Origin: Bdellovibrionales bacterium CG10_big_fil_rev_8_21_14_0_10_45_34 | Lineage (GTDB): Bacteria > Bdellovibrionota > Bdellovibrionia > Bdellovibrionales > 1-14-0-10-45-34 | Assembly: GCA_002778785.1 (NCBI GenBank) | Contig: PEZS01000006.1 | Span: 780 to 56,640, forward strand | Length of the DNA stretch: 55,861 nucleotides | Direction of reading: 5' to 3' | In this document: in pieces, positions 35,560-44,394 of the stretch | Layout: each line of letters begins with the position of its first letter | Position numbering within the stretch: position 1 is the stretch's first letter | Translations under genes and position numbers: made by a program | Notes under the pieces: model-generated | The model's input: only the letters and a program-made list of their open reading frames with translations | Told to the model about the DNA's origin: nothing | Databases searched by the model: none

Positions 35560-36969
35560 ATGAGCGAAATTACTGAAAATAAAAAAGTTCACTTTGTGAG
35601 CCTTGGTTGCCCAAAAAACCTTGTCGATACCGAAATCATGCTGGGTAGCCTTTCGCGGCAGAATTACTCAGTAACTGAGAATCCAGGCGAAGCGGATACT
35701 ATTATAGTGAATACTTGCGGCTTTATTGACGAATCTAAGCGAGAGTCCATCTCTACAGTTCTTGAAATGGGTGAACTCAAAAAGAACGGTCTCCTCAAAA
35801 ATTTGGTTGTCGCCGGATGTCTTACGCAAAGATATAAAGATGAACTCGTGGAAGGTATTCCAGAGGCAGATCTTTTTGTGGGCTCGGGCGAGTTTCAGAA
35901 TATTGCTGAAATTCTCAAAAACCGAGAGGCAGGATCGACAGAAAAACGCTATTTCAACTTGCCGACCTTTCTGCAAAACGAGGCAACTCCAAGAATTAAT
36001 TCGCAAATGCCTCATCGGGCTTACTTGAAAATATCTGAGGGTTGTAAAAAGAGATGTGCTTTTTGTGCGATACCTTTGATTCGGGGCAACCTGCAATCTC
36101 GAACGATTCCTGCAATTGTTGCTGAAGCAAAGCTACTCGTTGCCTCAGGGGTGAGAGAGGTTATTGTTATTTCTCACGACTTCACCGACTTTGGTTGGGA
36201 CCTCAGAAGACAAAACCCAGAAGCGATCGAAACGCCTTATGAACTTTTAAAGGCCCTGAGCGAAATTCCGGGACTAGATTGGATAAGAACCCTTTACGTG
36301 TATCCGGATGGAATCGATCAAAAACTCATTGATCTCATCAAATCTAAAGACAATTTGGTAAAATACTTCGACATGCCACTTCAGCATATTAGCGATTCGA
36401 TCTTAAAATCGATGAATCGTAAAATGACCCGTCAGTTGATTGAAGCGGCTCTAAAAATGATACGTGAGGAAATCCCTGAAGCTGTAATCCGAACCCAGTT
36501 TATTGTGGGTTTTCCTGGGGAAACAGAGGAAAACTTTCAGGAGCTTCTTGGTTTTATCAAAGAACAAGAGTTTGACCGGGTGGGTTGTTTTAAATACTCG
36601 CCGGAAGAAAAAACCCCCGGATCCAGAATGCCCGACCAAGTTGACGAGCAAACAAAACAGAGACGACATGATGAGCTCATGGAAGTTCAGCAAGAGATTA
36701 GTCGTAGAAAGCACGCCGCTTTGGTCGGAAAGACCGTCGAAGTTCTCGTAGAAGGTCTCAGCGAAGAAACCGAACTTTTGCTACAAGGAAGAACTTCTCA
36801 GCAAGCTCCAGAGATAGACGGTATTGTTTATCTGCGAGACGGACATGCAGAGATGGGTGAAATTGTGAGAGTGAAAATAGTTGAAAGTATGGACTACGAT
36901 CTTGTGGCAGAAATTATCGAACGCGAGCCGAGAAGAAGCCCCTTGACGTCTAACGGCAGGGCGCGTTAG
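35560..36969 (+). CDS. rimO: Ribosomal protein S12 methylthiotransferase RimO
   Basis: A radical-SAM methylthiotransferase acting on the conserved Asp of ribosomal protein S12. The N-terminal UPF0004 domain binds a cluster through three Cys (in LGCPKN, NTCGFI and AGCLTQ). The radical SAM motif is CKKRCAFC, within ISEGCKKRCAFCAIPLIRG, and a C-terminal TRAM domain follows. The phrase SLGCPKNLVDTEIMLG separates RimO from MiaB. The 469-residue length fits. The ribosome binding site is weak. It is the last gene of the LolA-like/YajQ/RimO run. Confidence 0.95.
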   Translation: MSEITENKKVHFVSLGCPKNLVDTEIMLGSLSRQNYSVTENPGEADTIIVNTCGFIDESKRESISTVLEMGELKKNGLLKNLVVAGCLTQRYKDELVEGIPEADLFVGSGEFQNIAEILKNREAGSTEKRYFNLPTFLQNEATPRINSQMPHRAYLKISEGCKKRCAFCAIPLIRGNLQSRTIPAIVAEAKLLVASGVREVIVISHDFTDFGWDLRRQNPEAIETPYELLKALSEIPGLDWIRTLYVYPDGIDQKLIDLIKSKDNLVKYFDMPLQHISDSILKSMNRKMTRQLIEAALKMIREEIPEAVIRTQFIVGFPGETEENFQELLGFIKEQEFDRVGCFKYSPEEKTPGSRMPDQVDEQTKQRRHDELMEVQQEISRRKHAALVGKTVEVLVEGLSEETELLLQGRTSQQAPEIDGIVYLRDGHAEMGEIVRVKIVESMDYDLVAEIIEREPRRSPLTSNGRAR

Positions 36970-37012
36970 CCTAAATTCATAGAATTTTCATGCGCTTAAT
37001 GCGGGGGGATAA

Positions 37013-37090
37013 ATGTTTGAGAGTCGCATCATGGTAGTCTTCGTAGTTTCTGCAGTCGTCTTTTTTGTCGCGAATATGCTTATTTCATAG
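37013..37090 (+). CDS. Possible 25-residue membrane peptide
   Basis: An ATG preceded by GGGGGGAT opens a 25-codon frame, MFESRIMVVFVVSAVVFFVA plus NMLIS, which is a single hydrophobic helix with a short charged N-terminus. It lies in the gap between rimO and the convergent hpt gene. Such peptides are common but hard to prove; the ribosome binding site and the composition are the only support. Confidence 0.35.
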   Translation: MFESRIMVVFVVSAVVFFVANMLIS

Positions 37091-37108
37091 GCAAAGCATC
37101 TCCAGTGA

Positions 37109-37639
37109 CTAGTTTTTCAAAAGATAAATGTCTGAGTAGTTTCTACCTAAGCCGTCGTCGTCCATTCCGTAACCCACAACAAAGCGATCCTCAATTGTTC
37201 GGCCCAAGTAGTCCGGTATAATATTGATCACCCTTCTTGCAGGTTTATCTAGTAGCGATGCGACCTTTAAACTTGCTGGCCCTGCCGAAAGCAAACGATT
37301 CTTTAAAAAGCTCAGTGATCTGCCAGCGTCAATGATCTCTTCCACCACAATGACGTGTTTATCGGCGACGTTGATTTCGATGTCTTTTGTTATTGAAACT
37401 CCGGCGGGTCTATCACCGTCTTTTTTAACGTTGCTGAGCTGCACGAAATCTACCTGGAGCGGAAGCCGAATTCTACGGACAAGGTCAGAAAGAAAAAGAA
37501 AGGATCCTTTTAGGGGGCACACAAAAATCAATTGCTCTCCAAAATAATCGGACTCGATTTCTCGGGCAATTCTATCGATCATTTCGTCTATCTCGGCCTT
37601 TGTAATAAAAGGAAGCATATCGTTTCTAATCAAGCTCAT
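37109..37639 (-). CDS. hpt: Hypoxanthine-guanine phosphoribosyltransferase
   Basis: Purine salvage enzyme. The 176-residue protein has the PRPP-binding motif HVIVVEEIIDAGRSLSFL, the N-terminal FVCPLKGSFLFLSDLVRRI, and the C-terminal DRFVVGYGMDDDGLGRN that forms the base-binding site. In this family the PRPP motif is usually VEDIIDTG; the Asp and Thr are Glu and Ala here, a conservative variation. AGGGAGA precedes the ATG. It overlaps the end of the TPR gene by 14 nt and would use bases released by the PNP encoded in this window. Confidence 0.9.
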   Translation of the reverse strand: MSLIRNDMLPFITKAEIDEMIDRIAREIESDYFGEQLIFVCPLKGSFLFLSDLVRRIRLPLQVDFVQLSNVKKDGDRPAGVSITKDIEINVADKHVIVVEEIIDAGRSLSFLKNRLLSAGPASLKVASLLDKPARRVINIIPDYLGRTIEDRFVVGYGMDDDGLGRNYSDIYLLKN

Positions 37640-38384
37640 GCTGAGTCTCCCTGTAAAAAAGCTGGTTTCGCCCTGTTCGCGACATTCTCAATATCTCTTG
37701 GGCTTCGGAATTCATTGGGTCTCTTAACAAAACTGATTCAGCAATCTCTGCAGCAAGTTCAATGTCGCCAGCCTTGTAATGCGCAGATGCTAGCTTTAAC
37801 CGTGCAGGCAAATACTGAGGGAAGTCCCTCGTTAAATTCTTTAACTCACGGATAGAGCTTCTCTCATCGCCCTTTTTCAAAAAACACTCCGCTATTCGCA
37901 TCCCGTACTCCGGCTTCTTCGATGAGAGTCGCTGTGATTTGAAGTACTGCTCAATAGCCTCGTCGATTCTCTCGTACTGAAAGTAAAGATCTGCAAGCTC
38001 TCTATGTTTTTTAGCCAAAAGCTCCTCAACAAATGGGTCACGTTCATGTTTCTTTTGATCGAGCGCTTTCTGCGCGTCTTCGAAAACCTTGCGTCCCTCG
38101 TCGTATCTACCCAAATCGTTCAATATTACAGACAGCCCTATGCTCGCATCTGTGTAGGCCGGATCAATCTCTAAGGCTCTCTTAAATAGCTTGATGGCCT
38201 TTGAAAACTTTCCGTTCTCGTAATATATCGTCCCCAACATTTGGAATACCTCAGGTATTCTGTTGTTTAACAATAATACTCTTTGTAAAAGAGGCTCCGC
38301 CTCGCTGTAACGCCCCTCGATAAAATCTTCCTTCGCAACGTCCATTAACTCTTGATAGTCATGCGCTTTGCTATTGGGCTTCAC
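37626..38384 (-). CDS. Tetratricopeptide repeat protein
   Basis: About 252 residues made of TPR units, for example EAEPLLQRVLLLNNRIPEVFQMLGTIYYENGKFSKAIKLFKRALEIDPAYTDA and a C-terminal unit ending ESVLLRDPMNSEAQEILR. There is no signal peptide, so it is probably cytoplasmic. Two GTG starts are possible, at 38396 and 38384. The second has GAGG at 6-nt spacing and is preferred. It overlaps bamD by 14 nt upstream and hpt by 14 nt downstream, indicating a tight operon. Partner proteins are unknown. Confidence 0.85.
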   Translation of the reverse strand: MKPNSKAHDYQELMDVAKEDFIEGRYSEAEPLLQRVLLLNNRIPEVFQMLGTIYYENGKFSKAIKLFKRALEIDPAYTDASIGLSVILNDLGRYDEGRKVFEDAQKALDQKKHERDPFVEELLAKKHRELADLYFQYERIDEAIEQYFKSQRLSSKKPEYGMRIAECFLKKGDERSSIRELKNLTRDFPQYLPARLKLASAHYKAGDIELAAEIAESVLLRDPMNSEAQEILRMSRTGRNQLFYRETQHELD

Positions 38385-39108
38385 TGCGGGCCTCACCAGC
38401 TTCTTCAGACTCCGGAAACTTGCTGATCAATTCTTGAAAATACTTCTTAGCTTCTTCGTTCTGTTCCAGCGCTTTTGACATACGTCCCGCACCGAGCAAA
38501 GCCGGACGAATCTGATCAGTATCCGGGAACTTAGAGAGCACATAGCGATATCGTTTAAGAGCGCTTAAATGGTAATCTCTCTTTTCATAAAACCTGGCGA
38601 CATACATTTCTTTTTCAGACAACTGCTCTCGAGAATTCTTAAGTTTTTCCTGACTGTCTTTCACATACTCCGATTGCGGATAGTACTTAATAACTTCTTC
38701 AAAATACTTGATGGAGTCGTGGGCCAAGCTGAGATCTCTATCTATCGTAGACGGAAGCTGGCTGAAATAAGACATCGCTAAGCGATAGGTTACATAGTCC
38801 GAGCGTGGATGTTTAGGATGCAATTCTTTAAACAAACTGTAGCTGGCTTCGGCCTCGGCAAATGACTCCCGTTCATAGTGGATGTCAGCGATTCGCAGCT
38901 CAGCTTCTGTCGCAAGAGAGTTGTAAGGAAACTTATTCTTCACCTCAGCATATTTTTTCAGGGCCTCTTCGAAGCGCTCTTCTTTTTGAAGAGCCTCTGC
39001 TGTTTTGAACACACCATCAGGTAAGCTTTGGTCGTAATCCGGAATACTTGAGCAGCCGGTTCCAAGGGCCAGAGTGGTAATAATTGAGAGGAAAAAAATC
39101 GATTTCAA
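38371..39108 (-). CDS. bamD: Outer membrane assembly lipoprotein BamD
   Basis: Essential lipoprotein of the BAM complex that inserts beta-barrels. The signal peptide ends LGTGC (Cys19), a canonical lipobox. Five TPR-like units follow, with the characteristic start (YDQSLPDGVFKTAEALQKEERFEEALKKYAEVKNKFPYN) and NSREQLSEKEMYVARFYEKRDYHLSALKRYRYVLSKFPDT. The length of 245 residues is typical. The start is TTG with GGAGG only 4 nt upstream. It is first in the bamD-TPR-hpt operon. Confidence 0.93.
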   Translation of the reverse strand: MKSIFFLSIITTLALGTGCSSIPDYDQSLPDGVFKTAEALQKEERFEEALKKYAEVKNKFPYNSLATEAELRIADIHYERESFAEAEASYSLFKELHPKHPRSDYVTYRLAMSYFSQLPSTIDRDLSLAHDSIKYFEEVIKYYPQSEYVKDSQEKLKNSREQLSEKEMYVARFYEKRDYHLSALKRYRYVLSKFPDTDQIRPALLGAGRMSKALEQNEEAKKYFQELISKFPESEEAGEARSEAQ

Positions 39109-39213
39109 ATGGCCTCCGAAACGTTGATTTTAAAGACTCTCTACACGGACTGTCAATGAGACCGGCGCTATGAAAGCCTTTAATGGGTGCTGGAAAGGCC
39201 TGCGTTGAAATTG

Positions 39214-40266
39214 TTAGCTTATGCGAAAGTCAATTAAGTGATCATAAGCGGTGCTGAGGGTCAGCTTCCCTACGCTTGCCAGGGGAATCGATATTATCAT
39301 TCCCATGACCCCCATCACTTCGGCACCAACGATAATCGCCACGAGTACTGTAACTGGATGCAGGTTCGAAATTCTCGCAACGACCAGAGGAATCACAAAA
39401 AATACGTCGATAGCCTGCGCAAGCAAATAAACGCCAGTGACAAGCCAAATCGTCGTTGTTGGCTCTTGATTAAAGAAAATTATGGCGAATGCAGGTACGG
39501 CTCCTATTATGGGTCCGACGTAAGGAATAAGATTAGCAATCGCTGCAAACGTGCCTAACAGCAACGAAAACGGAAACTGGGCAATCGCCAGTCCAATCCA
39601 AACGACTCCGCCCACAATCACCGACTCGAGAATTCGGGCACGAATGAAGTCTCCGAGCTGCTGGCTAATTTTATGCCCGAGGCTGAGTCCGAGCTCAAAG
39701 AGATTATTCGGAATAACTCCAAAAATTGTTCGACTCATTTGGCGCCCATCACGAAGCATAAAAAAGGCGATAAACGGAGCGAGCATAAGTACGGTGATAA
39801 TTCGAGAAGTCAGGTTGGGCAAATTTTGAATCGTAGAGTAGGACGCTTCAGAAAGGTAATTGAGCACGTCATCACTGAGAGATCTTGTATAATTGGGTAT
39901 ATAACTTTTAATTTTTGCTTCGATAAGGTGTAAATCCTCCGACGCTGTCGCAAGATACCTCGGAAACTCGATGACCAAATTTGCCAGTTGCCGGTCGGCT
40001 GCAGGTAGCAGAACGACAAATGAAACTGCAACGACCACAAAAGAGGCTAAAAAAGGAATAACAATAGCCATCGATCTACCCAGTCCCAATCGCTCTAACC
40101 GCAAAGCTACGGGGGCCATCATGTAAGAGATAACGAAAGCGAGGATAAAAGAGACGAGCATGTTCTTAACAAAGAAAAGAATGGCTAAAAAACCAAGAAA
40201 AAGACCAACGGCGGTGAGAAGCCTAAGTGTTCTTTCTCTTTTGATAAGTGATTCAAAACTCTTCAT
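39214..40266 (-). CDS. AI-2E family (PerM-like) membrane protein
   Basis: A 350-residue polytopic inner-membrane protein with about seven to eight hydrophobic segments. The family pattern is visible: N-terminal pair of helices, a periplasmic loop (LPAADRQLANLVIEFPRYLATASEDLHLIEAKI), then APFIAFFMLRDGRQMSR, GVVWIGLAIAQFPFSLLLGTFAAIANLIPYVGPIIGAVPAF and a C-terminal LHPVTVLVAIIVGAEVMGVMGMIISIPLASV. Members include putative AI-2 exporters and sodium/proton antiporters. TAGGGAAGA precedes the ATG. It follows the cNMP sensor gene by 6 bp. Confidence 0.88.
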   Translation of the reverse strand: MKSFESLIKRERTLRLLTAVGLFLGFLAILFFVKNMLVSFILAFVISYMMAPVALRLERLGLGRSMAIVIPFLASFVVVAVSFVVLLPAADRQLANLVIEFPRYLATASEDLHLIEAKIKSYIPNYTRSLSDDVLNYLSEASYSTIQNLPNLTSRIITVLMLAPFIAFFMLRDGRQMSRTIFGVIPNNLFELGLSLGHKISQQLGDFIRARILESVIVGGVVWIGLAIAQFPFSLLLGTFAAIANLIPYVGPIIGAVPAFAIIFFNQEPTTTIWLVTGVYLLAQAIDVFFVIPLVVARISNLHPVTVLVAIIVGAEVMGVMGMIISIPLASVGKLTLSTAYDHLIDFRIS

Positions 40267-40272
40267 TCTTCC

Positions 40273-40824
40273 CTAGGCGGAAGTACTGGGATCCTTGGAT
40301 CGTTTTAAATCCATTTTCAGAGAAGTGATTTTCTCCGTTGTCTCTCTTAGCCGCCTTCCTAAAACTTCGGCCAATCGAAAGACAACCTTTACTCCAATAG
40401 CAGGATGGCGTTCGATGAGAGCCATAAGGTCTGGCTTGAAAAAACCCAAAAGAATAGAATCTTTGGACGCCCATGCAGATGCACTTCGATGCCCATTCTG
40501 TTCGACGAGCGACACCTCGCCAAAAAAGTCGCCCTCTTGTAGGTGCGTGACAATAGTTTCGGGTTCAGCTCCGGCGAGTACGTCTAGGTTTTGAGTCGTT
40601 ATCGTTACACCGCCTCTAACGACAATGTACATTCCGATGCCGATTTCACCCTCTTTGAAAACTCTCTCGCCCGACCGATAGTGACGTTCATGCACCATTT
40701 CGCGAATGATTTTGAGTTCCCTGGATCTAAGGCCTGAAAACAAAGCATTGTCTGCAAGAAGCGCTTCGATGTTTTTCTTTCGATCGGCAACCCGATGAAA
40801 GTTTTCCCAAATAAAGTTTACCAA
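40273..40824 (-). CDS. Cyclic-nucleotide-binding domain protein
   Basis: A 183-residue single-domain cNMP sensor. The beta-roll is clear: ALFSGLRSRELKIIREMVHERHYRSGERVFKEGEIGIGMYIVVRGGVTIT, then LQEGDFFGEVSLVEQNGHRSASAWA, which has the phosphate-binding-cassette position, with the usual Arg replaced by a shifted basic residue. There is no helix-turn-helix, so it is not a CRP-type regulator. The start is TTG with AGGGGGA upstream and overlaps the preceding gene by 7 nt. It probably acts as a regulatory subunit for a partner, perhaps the adjacent permease. Confidence 0.85.
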   Translation of the reverse strand: MVNFIWENFHRVADRKKNIEALLADNALFSGLRSRELKIIREMVHERHYRSGERVFKEGEIGIGMYIVVRGGVTITTQNLDVLAGAEPETIVTHLQEGDFFGEVSLVEQNGHRSASAWASKDSILLGFFKPDLMALIERHPAIGVKVVFRLAEVLGRRLRETTEKITSLKMDLKRSKDPSTSA

Positions 40825-41606
40825 GTTAAATCCCCCTGACTAACAACAAAAACATTTTCAGCCCGCACCCAGCCCTGATTGGAAGCTTGGTTCTCTATGC
40901 GCAACCACTCTCCTTTTGTCTCACGCACTTTCACAAGTTCACCTTCGGGCAAAAGAAAGAGTTCGGGCTGTTCATCTGAAGGCCCTGTTTTTGCTTGTGT
41001 ACCAAGTGCCACAGAGGCCCTGGGCTGAAGACCAATAAGGATCTGGAGACCGGCAAAGAGGGCGATCAACACAAAAACTACTCCGGCAATAAGGAGCTTA
41101 GTAGGAAGGGGGTTGCTCGGCACTGCGGTTCGTACTCTAAAGTAAGCGTAGGCTAATGCGACAAAAAATAGCATGGCAAAGGTCTGGGTAAGTCCGAAGG
41201 GAATCGTTTCGCTCAAAAGAGCTAACTGAGTATACGGCGACCAATCAGAGTTATTTCGCGAGCGAATTTTGGATTCCACCTCATGGAAAAGGTTTTTTGA
41301 GGAGCGATTCCAAGGGTTTAATAACAACGCCTTGCGTAAATAAGCTAACGCCCAGCCGTTCTGCCCGAGCCTGTACTCAGTAAGCGCAAGATTGTATAGT
41401 AGAGTATCGCTGGTGGGATCTTGAGTGAGGGCGTTTTTAAAGTGATCGCGTGCCTTTTCAAACTGAGAAGTCGCGAATGCGTTTAGACCTTCTTGGAACT
41501 CTTGCTGAAGAGCGGGAGAATTCTGTGCTGATGAGCCTTTCGGATAACCTAACAGCGGTAACGCTAGCAATGCTAGTAGGAGTGTTTTTTTAAGTTTGAA
41601 CAACAT
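40818..41606 (-). CDS. Membrane TPR protein with SH3-like domain, BatE-like
   Basis: About 262 residues: a signal peptide (KKTLLLALLALPLLGYPKGSSA), TPR units (LQQEFQEGLNAFATSQFEKARDHFKNALTQDPTSDTLLYNLALTEYRLGQNGWALAYLRKALLLNPW), two membrane helices (FAMLFFVALAYAYF and LLIAGVVFVLIALFAGLQILIG) and a C-terminal bacterial SH3 domain (ELVKVRETKGEWLRIENQASNQGWVRAENVFVV). This order is that of BatE-type proteins, but no batABCD genes are in the window. Two ATGs (41609 and 41606) lie behind CTGGAG; the longer frame to 41717 overlaps the divergent gene. It is first in a set with the cNMP sensor and the permease. Confidence 0.75.
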   Translation of the reverse strand: MLFKLKKTLLLALLALPLLGYPKGSSAQNSPALQQEFQEGLNAFATSQFEKARDHFKNALTQDPTSDTLLYNLALTEYRLGQNGWALAYLRKALLLNPWNRSSKNLFHEVESKIRSRNNSDWSPYTQLALLSETIPFGLTQTFAMLFFVALAYAYFRVRTAVPSNPLPTKLLIAGVVFVLIALFAGLQILIGLQPRASVALGTQAKTGPSDEQPELFLLPEGELVKVRETKGEWLRIENQASNQGWVRAENVFVVSQGDLTW

Positions 41607-41710
41607 CATCTCCAGTTTTTTTAAAGGGTTAAAAAACAACAAGTGCTCACAATTGAGTTTAGTTTCGAAATAACGGTTTTCAAGGCCTGACTTAGAGAAA
41701 GGATATTTGC

Positions 41711-43090
41711 GTGCCAAGCAGCCAGATTCATTTTGTTGGAACAGAAAGTCTTAGTTCTTCTATAGAGCAAATAGTAGATCAGCACTTGGCGGGCGCCGAG
41801 GCAATCAACGGGATCCGCCCACCTGATCCAACGATTAAAGAGTCCAATGACAAGCTCCTGGCAGAAATTGCCTCGCTGCGCGGAAGACCAATGTTCTACC
41901 CCGTTCTCAGTAGCGGCATTGGTCGAGGACCTTTCGCCCGTCTTTCAGACGGAAGTGTGAAGCTCGATCTTATCAACGGTATTGGGATACATATAATGGG
42001 TCATTCGCATCCAGAGATCATTAAGGCTTCGATTGAGGGATCGCTTTCAGACGTCGTTATGCAGGGGCATCTTTACGCAGGCAAAGAGTACGTTGAACTC
42101 AATCGGCGTCTTGTAAGATTGGCTTCTCAGAAGTCACGGCTCAAGCATTCTTGGATTACTACCTGCGGATCCATGGCCAACGAAAGCGCGTTAAAAATTG
42201 CGAGACAGAAGCACTTCCCGGCAAAAAATATCATCGCTTTTGAAAAAGCCTTCGCTGGTCGAACGATTATGATGGCCGAAGTGACCGACAATAAAGACTA
42301 CAAGCAGGGACAGCCAGACTACAATGAAGTCTTTCGGCTCCCCTTTTATGACAAAAAAGACCCCGTTCGGAGTACAGAAAAAGCGCTAGAGACACTCAAG
42401 GGCCACCTAGATAAGGGGCCAAATAGCTTTTGCACTTTTGTGTTTGAACCTATGCAGGGCGAAGGTGGCTACGCGTTTGGGACAAGAGAGTTCTTTTTAC
42501 CTTTATTAGAGACATGCAAGAAAAATAACATCGCGATATGGCTCGATGAAGTTCAAACGTTTTGCAGGACCGGGAACTTCTTTGCTTTTGAGACATTGGG
42601 TTTAGGTGACTATGTTGACATCTGTACAGTTGCGAAGACGGCACAGTCGGCGGCCACTTTGTTTACTGATGAGTACAATCCGAAGCCGGGCTTAATTGCG
42701 GGTACTTTTGCCGGATCATCCGCGGCTTTGGCTGCGGGCAACAAGCTGCTGGACATTCTAGAAACTAAAGGGTTTATGGGTAGCTCCGGCCGTGTTCAAG
42801 AAATTCATAATCGCTTTGTAGAGGGTTTTAATAATCTGAACGAAACAACCTGCGAGGGTATGTTCAACAACGCGGGTGGTTTGGGCCTTATGATGGCGGT
42901 GACTCCATTTGACGGCTCCAAAGAAAAAGTGAACGCGTTTCTGAAGGCGTTGTTTGAAAATGGAGTCATGTCGTTTGGTTGTGGTCGAGACCCCTACCGT
43001 GTGAGACTTCTCGTTCCGGCCATTATACAAAACAGCGAGATAGATCTGGCACTTGGCGTGTTTGAAAAGACCGCACAACAGTTAGCATAG
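41711..43090 (+). CDS. Class III PLP-dependent aminotransferase, probable succinylornithine-type
   Basis: A 459-residue fold-type I aminotransferase. Visible motifs are NGIGIHIMGHSHPEI near the N-terminus, TTCGSMANESALKIAR (phosphate-binding loop), EPMQGEGGY, IWLDEVQTFCRTGNFFAFE with the PLP-binding Asp, and VAKTAQSAATL, which should hold the PLP lysine. The region around this lysine departs from the usual GKGLGGG pattern. It starts at GTG with AAGGA upstream and is first in an operon with an M20-like gene, astA and astD. By context it would act like AstC on succinylornithine, but lysine or GABA aminotransferase activity cannot be excluded. Confidence 0.8.
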   Translation: MPSSQIHFVGTESLSSSIEQIVDQHLAGAEAINGIRPPDPTIKESNDKLLAEIASLRGRPMFYPVLSSGIGRGPFARLSDGSVKLDLINGIGIHIMGHSHPEIIKASIEGSLSDVVMQGHLYAGKEYVELNRRLVRLASQKSRLKHSWITTCGSMANESALKIARQKHFPAKNIIAFEKAFAGRTIMMAEVTDNKDYKQGQPDYNEVFRLPFYDKKDPVRSTEKALETLKGHLDKGPNSFCTFVFEPMQGEGGYAFGTREFFLPLLETCKKNNIAIWLDEVQTFCRTGNFFAFETLGLGDYVDICTVAKTAQSAATLFTDEYNPKPGLIAGTFAGSSAALAAGNKLLDILETKGFMGSSGRVQEIHNRFVEGFNNLNETTCEGMFNNAGGLGLMMAVTPFDGSKEKVNAFLKALFENGVMSFGCGRDPYRVRLLVPAIIQNSEIDLALGVFEKTAQQLA

Positions 43091-43098
43091 GTAAGAAA

Positions 43099-44385
43099 AT
43101 GTCGAATTGCATTGAACAGCTTAGCGAATTTTTAAAGATAGATGTCACAGAGAAAGACTATCTCTCAAGAGTCGGCTCCTACTTGCGATCTATCGATACC
43201 AAGGATAGTTGCTCTATTGAAATACTCGAGGACTACGGCCTGCGCATTGCTTCAAAGAGAATGAATAAACACAAAAAACGAACATTGATTATTGCTAGTT
43301 TAGAGGAGCCAGATGCAGGATCTGGTCCGTTATGGCCAACGAACTCATTTAACCCTCACAACATTATTTTGCGCGAAGATAGACTTTATGGATCTGGCAC
43401 ATGTCACTCTAAAGCAGATTTCTTTTTGGCGACGAAGGCATTGATCAATGTAGTATCTGCGAGCACGCCGATATCAAGCGAGTATGAAATCGTTGGTTTT
43501 TTGCCAAGAGGTGGGCAGTTGGCGCCGGCGGTCGAGCTGTATGCCAAGAGGTGTACAGATGTTGCGGCTGCGATTCTACTAACAGAAACAAACGGTCAAC
43601 TTGTCGGCCAATCCTACGGAGAGTTGGCACTGGCTTTTGATATACCATACTCTGCACAAGAACTTCAAATGAGAGCAAAAAATCTGATGGGTGACCTCAT
43701 GAGAACGGAGCTAAGAGTTTTTCGCTCCATGCAACCCGCCCTTGTTACAAACTCATCAAACTCTGCAATGACGGCACTCGTAAAATACTTAAGAAAAATT
43801 CCGTCTGACAGGACGATTTTGAACATCGATTCTACTCCGTTTCAATGCCGAGGGCCTCAGCAAGTGACTTTAGAGCTCGATAGCGAAAGTACGGCGTACC
43901 AGTCAAATGCTTCTAAGTTGGTTGTTCTCGATGAGCTGATTTCTCGTTTAGAAATGAAACTGGCCCTTGATGAAATAGAAGCAGAGGCCTTTTTGGCGAG
44001 CATTCAGACCACGAATTTGTCATTAAAGCTTTCAGCGCGTATCCGCTTTTTTGGTGAAGATTCGGAGCGAGCTGTTGAGCGCTGCCTCGAGTGGCTGGAG
44101 CATGAAACATCGATGTTAAATGTTTCGCTTGATGTGACCGGGTATTTGCCAGCGCTTGTTTGCAGTGGTCATGAACGTTTACCCAGGCATCAGCCAACAG
44201 TAGCGGGCCTTCTTGCGAAGTTTTTTTCGGAGGTATGTTGCTTTGGCGGCGCATCTGTGACCAACCGAAACACTGTTGAAGAATCTAGACAGATTAAGGA
44301 AATTGAAAGAACGCAGCAATTTTATCAAAGACTTATGGTTGAGGATTCCTCTCTACTGCATTCAACGTCTTCTTTGGCTGATTAG
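43099..44385 (+). CDS. M20-fold (ArgE/DapE-like) protein lacking the metal ligands
   Basis: A 428-residue protein whose segments align by eye to M20 deacylases, but the metal-binding residues are replaced. Where HxD is expected it has ASLEEPD; where GRGxxDMK is expected it has GSGTCHSKAD; where the catalytic EE lies it has LPRGGQ; and the C-terminal AHxPDEY is TNRNTVEE. The fold cues remain: LWPTNSF, RLYGSG, TETNG and IKEIERTQQFYQRL. It lies 8 bp after the aminotransferase and 9 bp before astA. A desuccinylase role would suit the pathway, but without the usual ligands it is probably non-hydrolytic or uses new chemistry. Confidence 0.7.
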   Translation: MSNCIEQLSEFLKIDVTEKDYLSRVGSYLRSIDTKDSCSIEILEDYGLRIASKRMNKHKKRTLIIASLEEPDAGSGPLWPTNSFNPHNIILREDRLYGSGTCHSKADFFLATKALINVVSASTPISSEYEIVGFLPRGGQLAPAVELYAKRCTDVAAAILLTETNGQLVGQSYGELALAFDIPYSAQELQMRAKNLMGDLMRTELRVFRSMQPALVTNSSNSAMTALVKYLRKIPSDRTILNIDSTPFQCRGPQQVTLELDSESTAYQSNASKLVVLDELISRLEMKLALDEIEAEAFLASIQTTNLSLKLSARIRFFGEDSERAVERCLEWLEHETSMLNVSLDVTGYLPALVCSGHERLPRHQPTVAGLLAKFFSEVCCFGGASVTNRNTVEESRQIKEIERTQQFYQRLMVEDSSLLHSTSSLAD

Positions 44386-44394
44386 GAGAAATCG

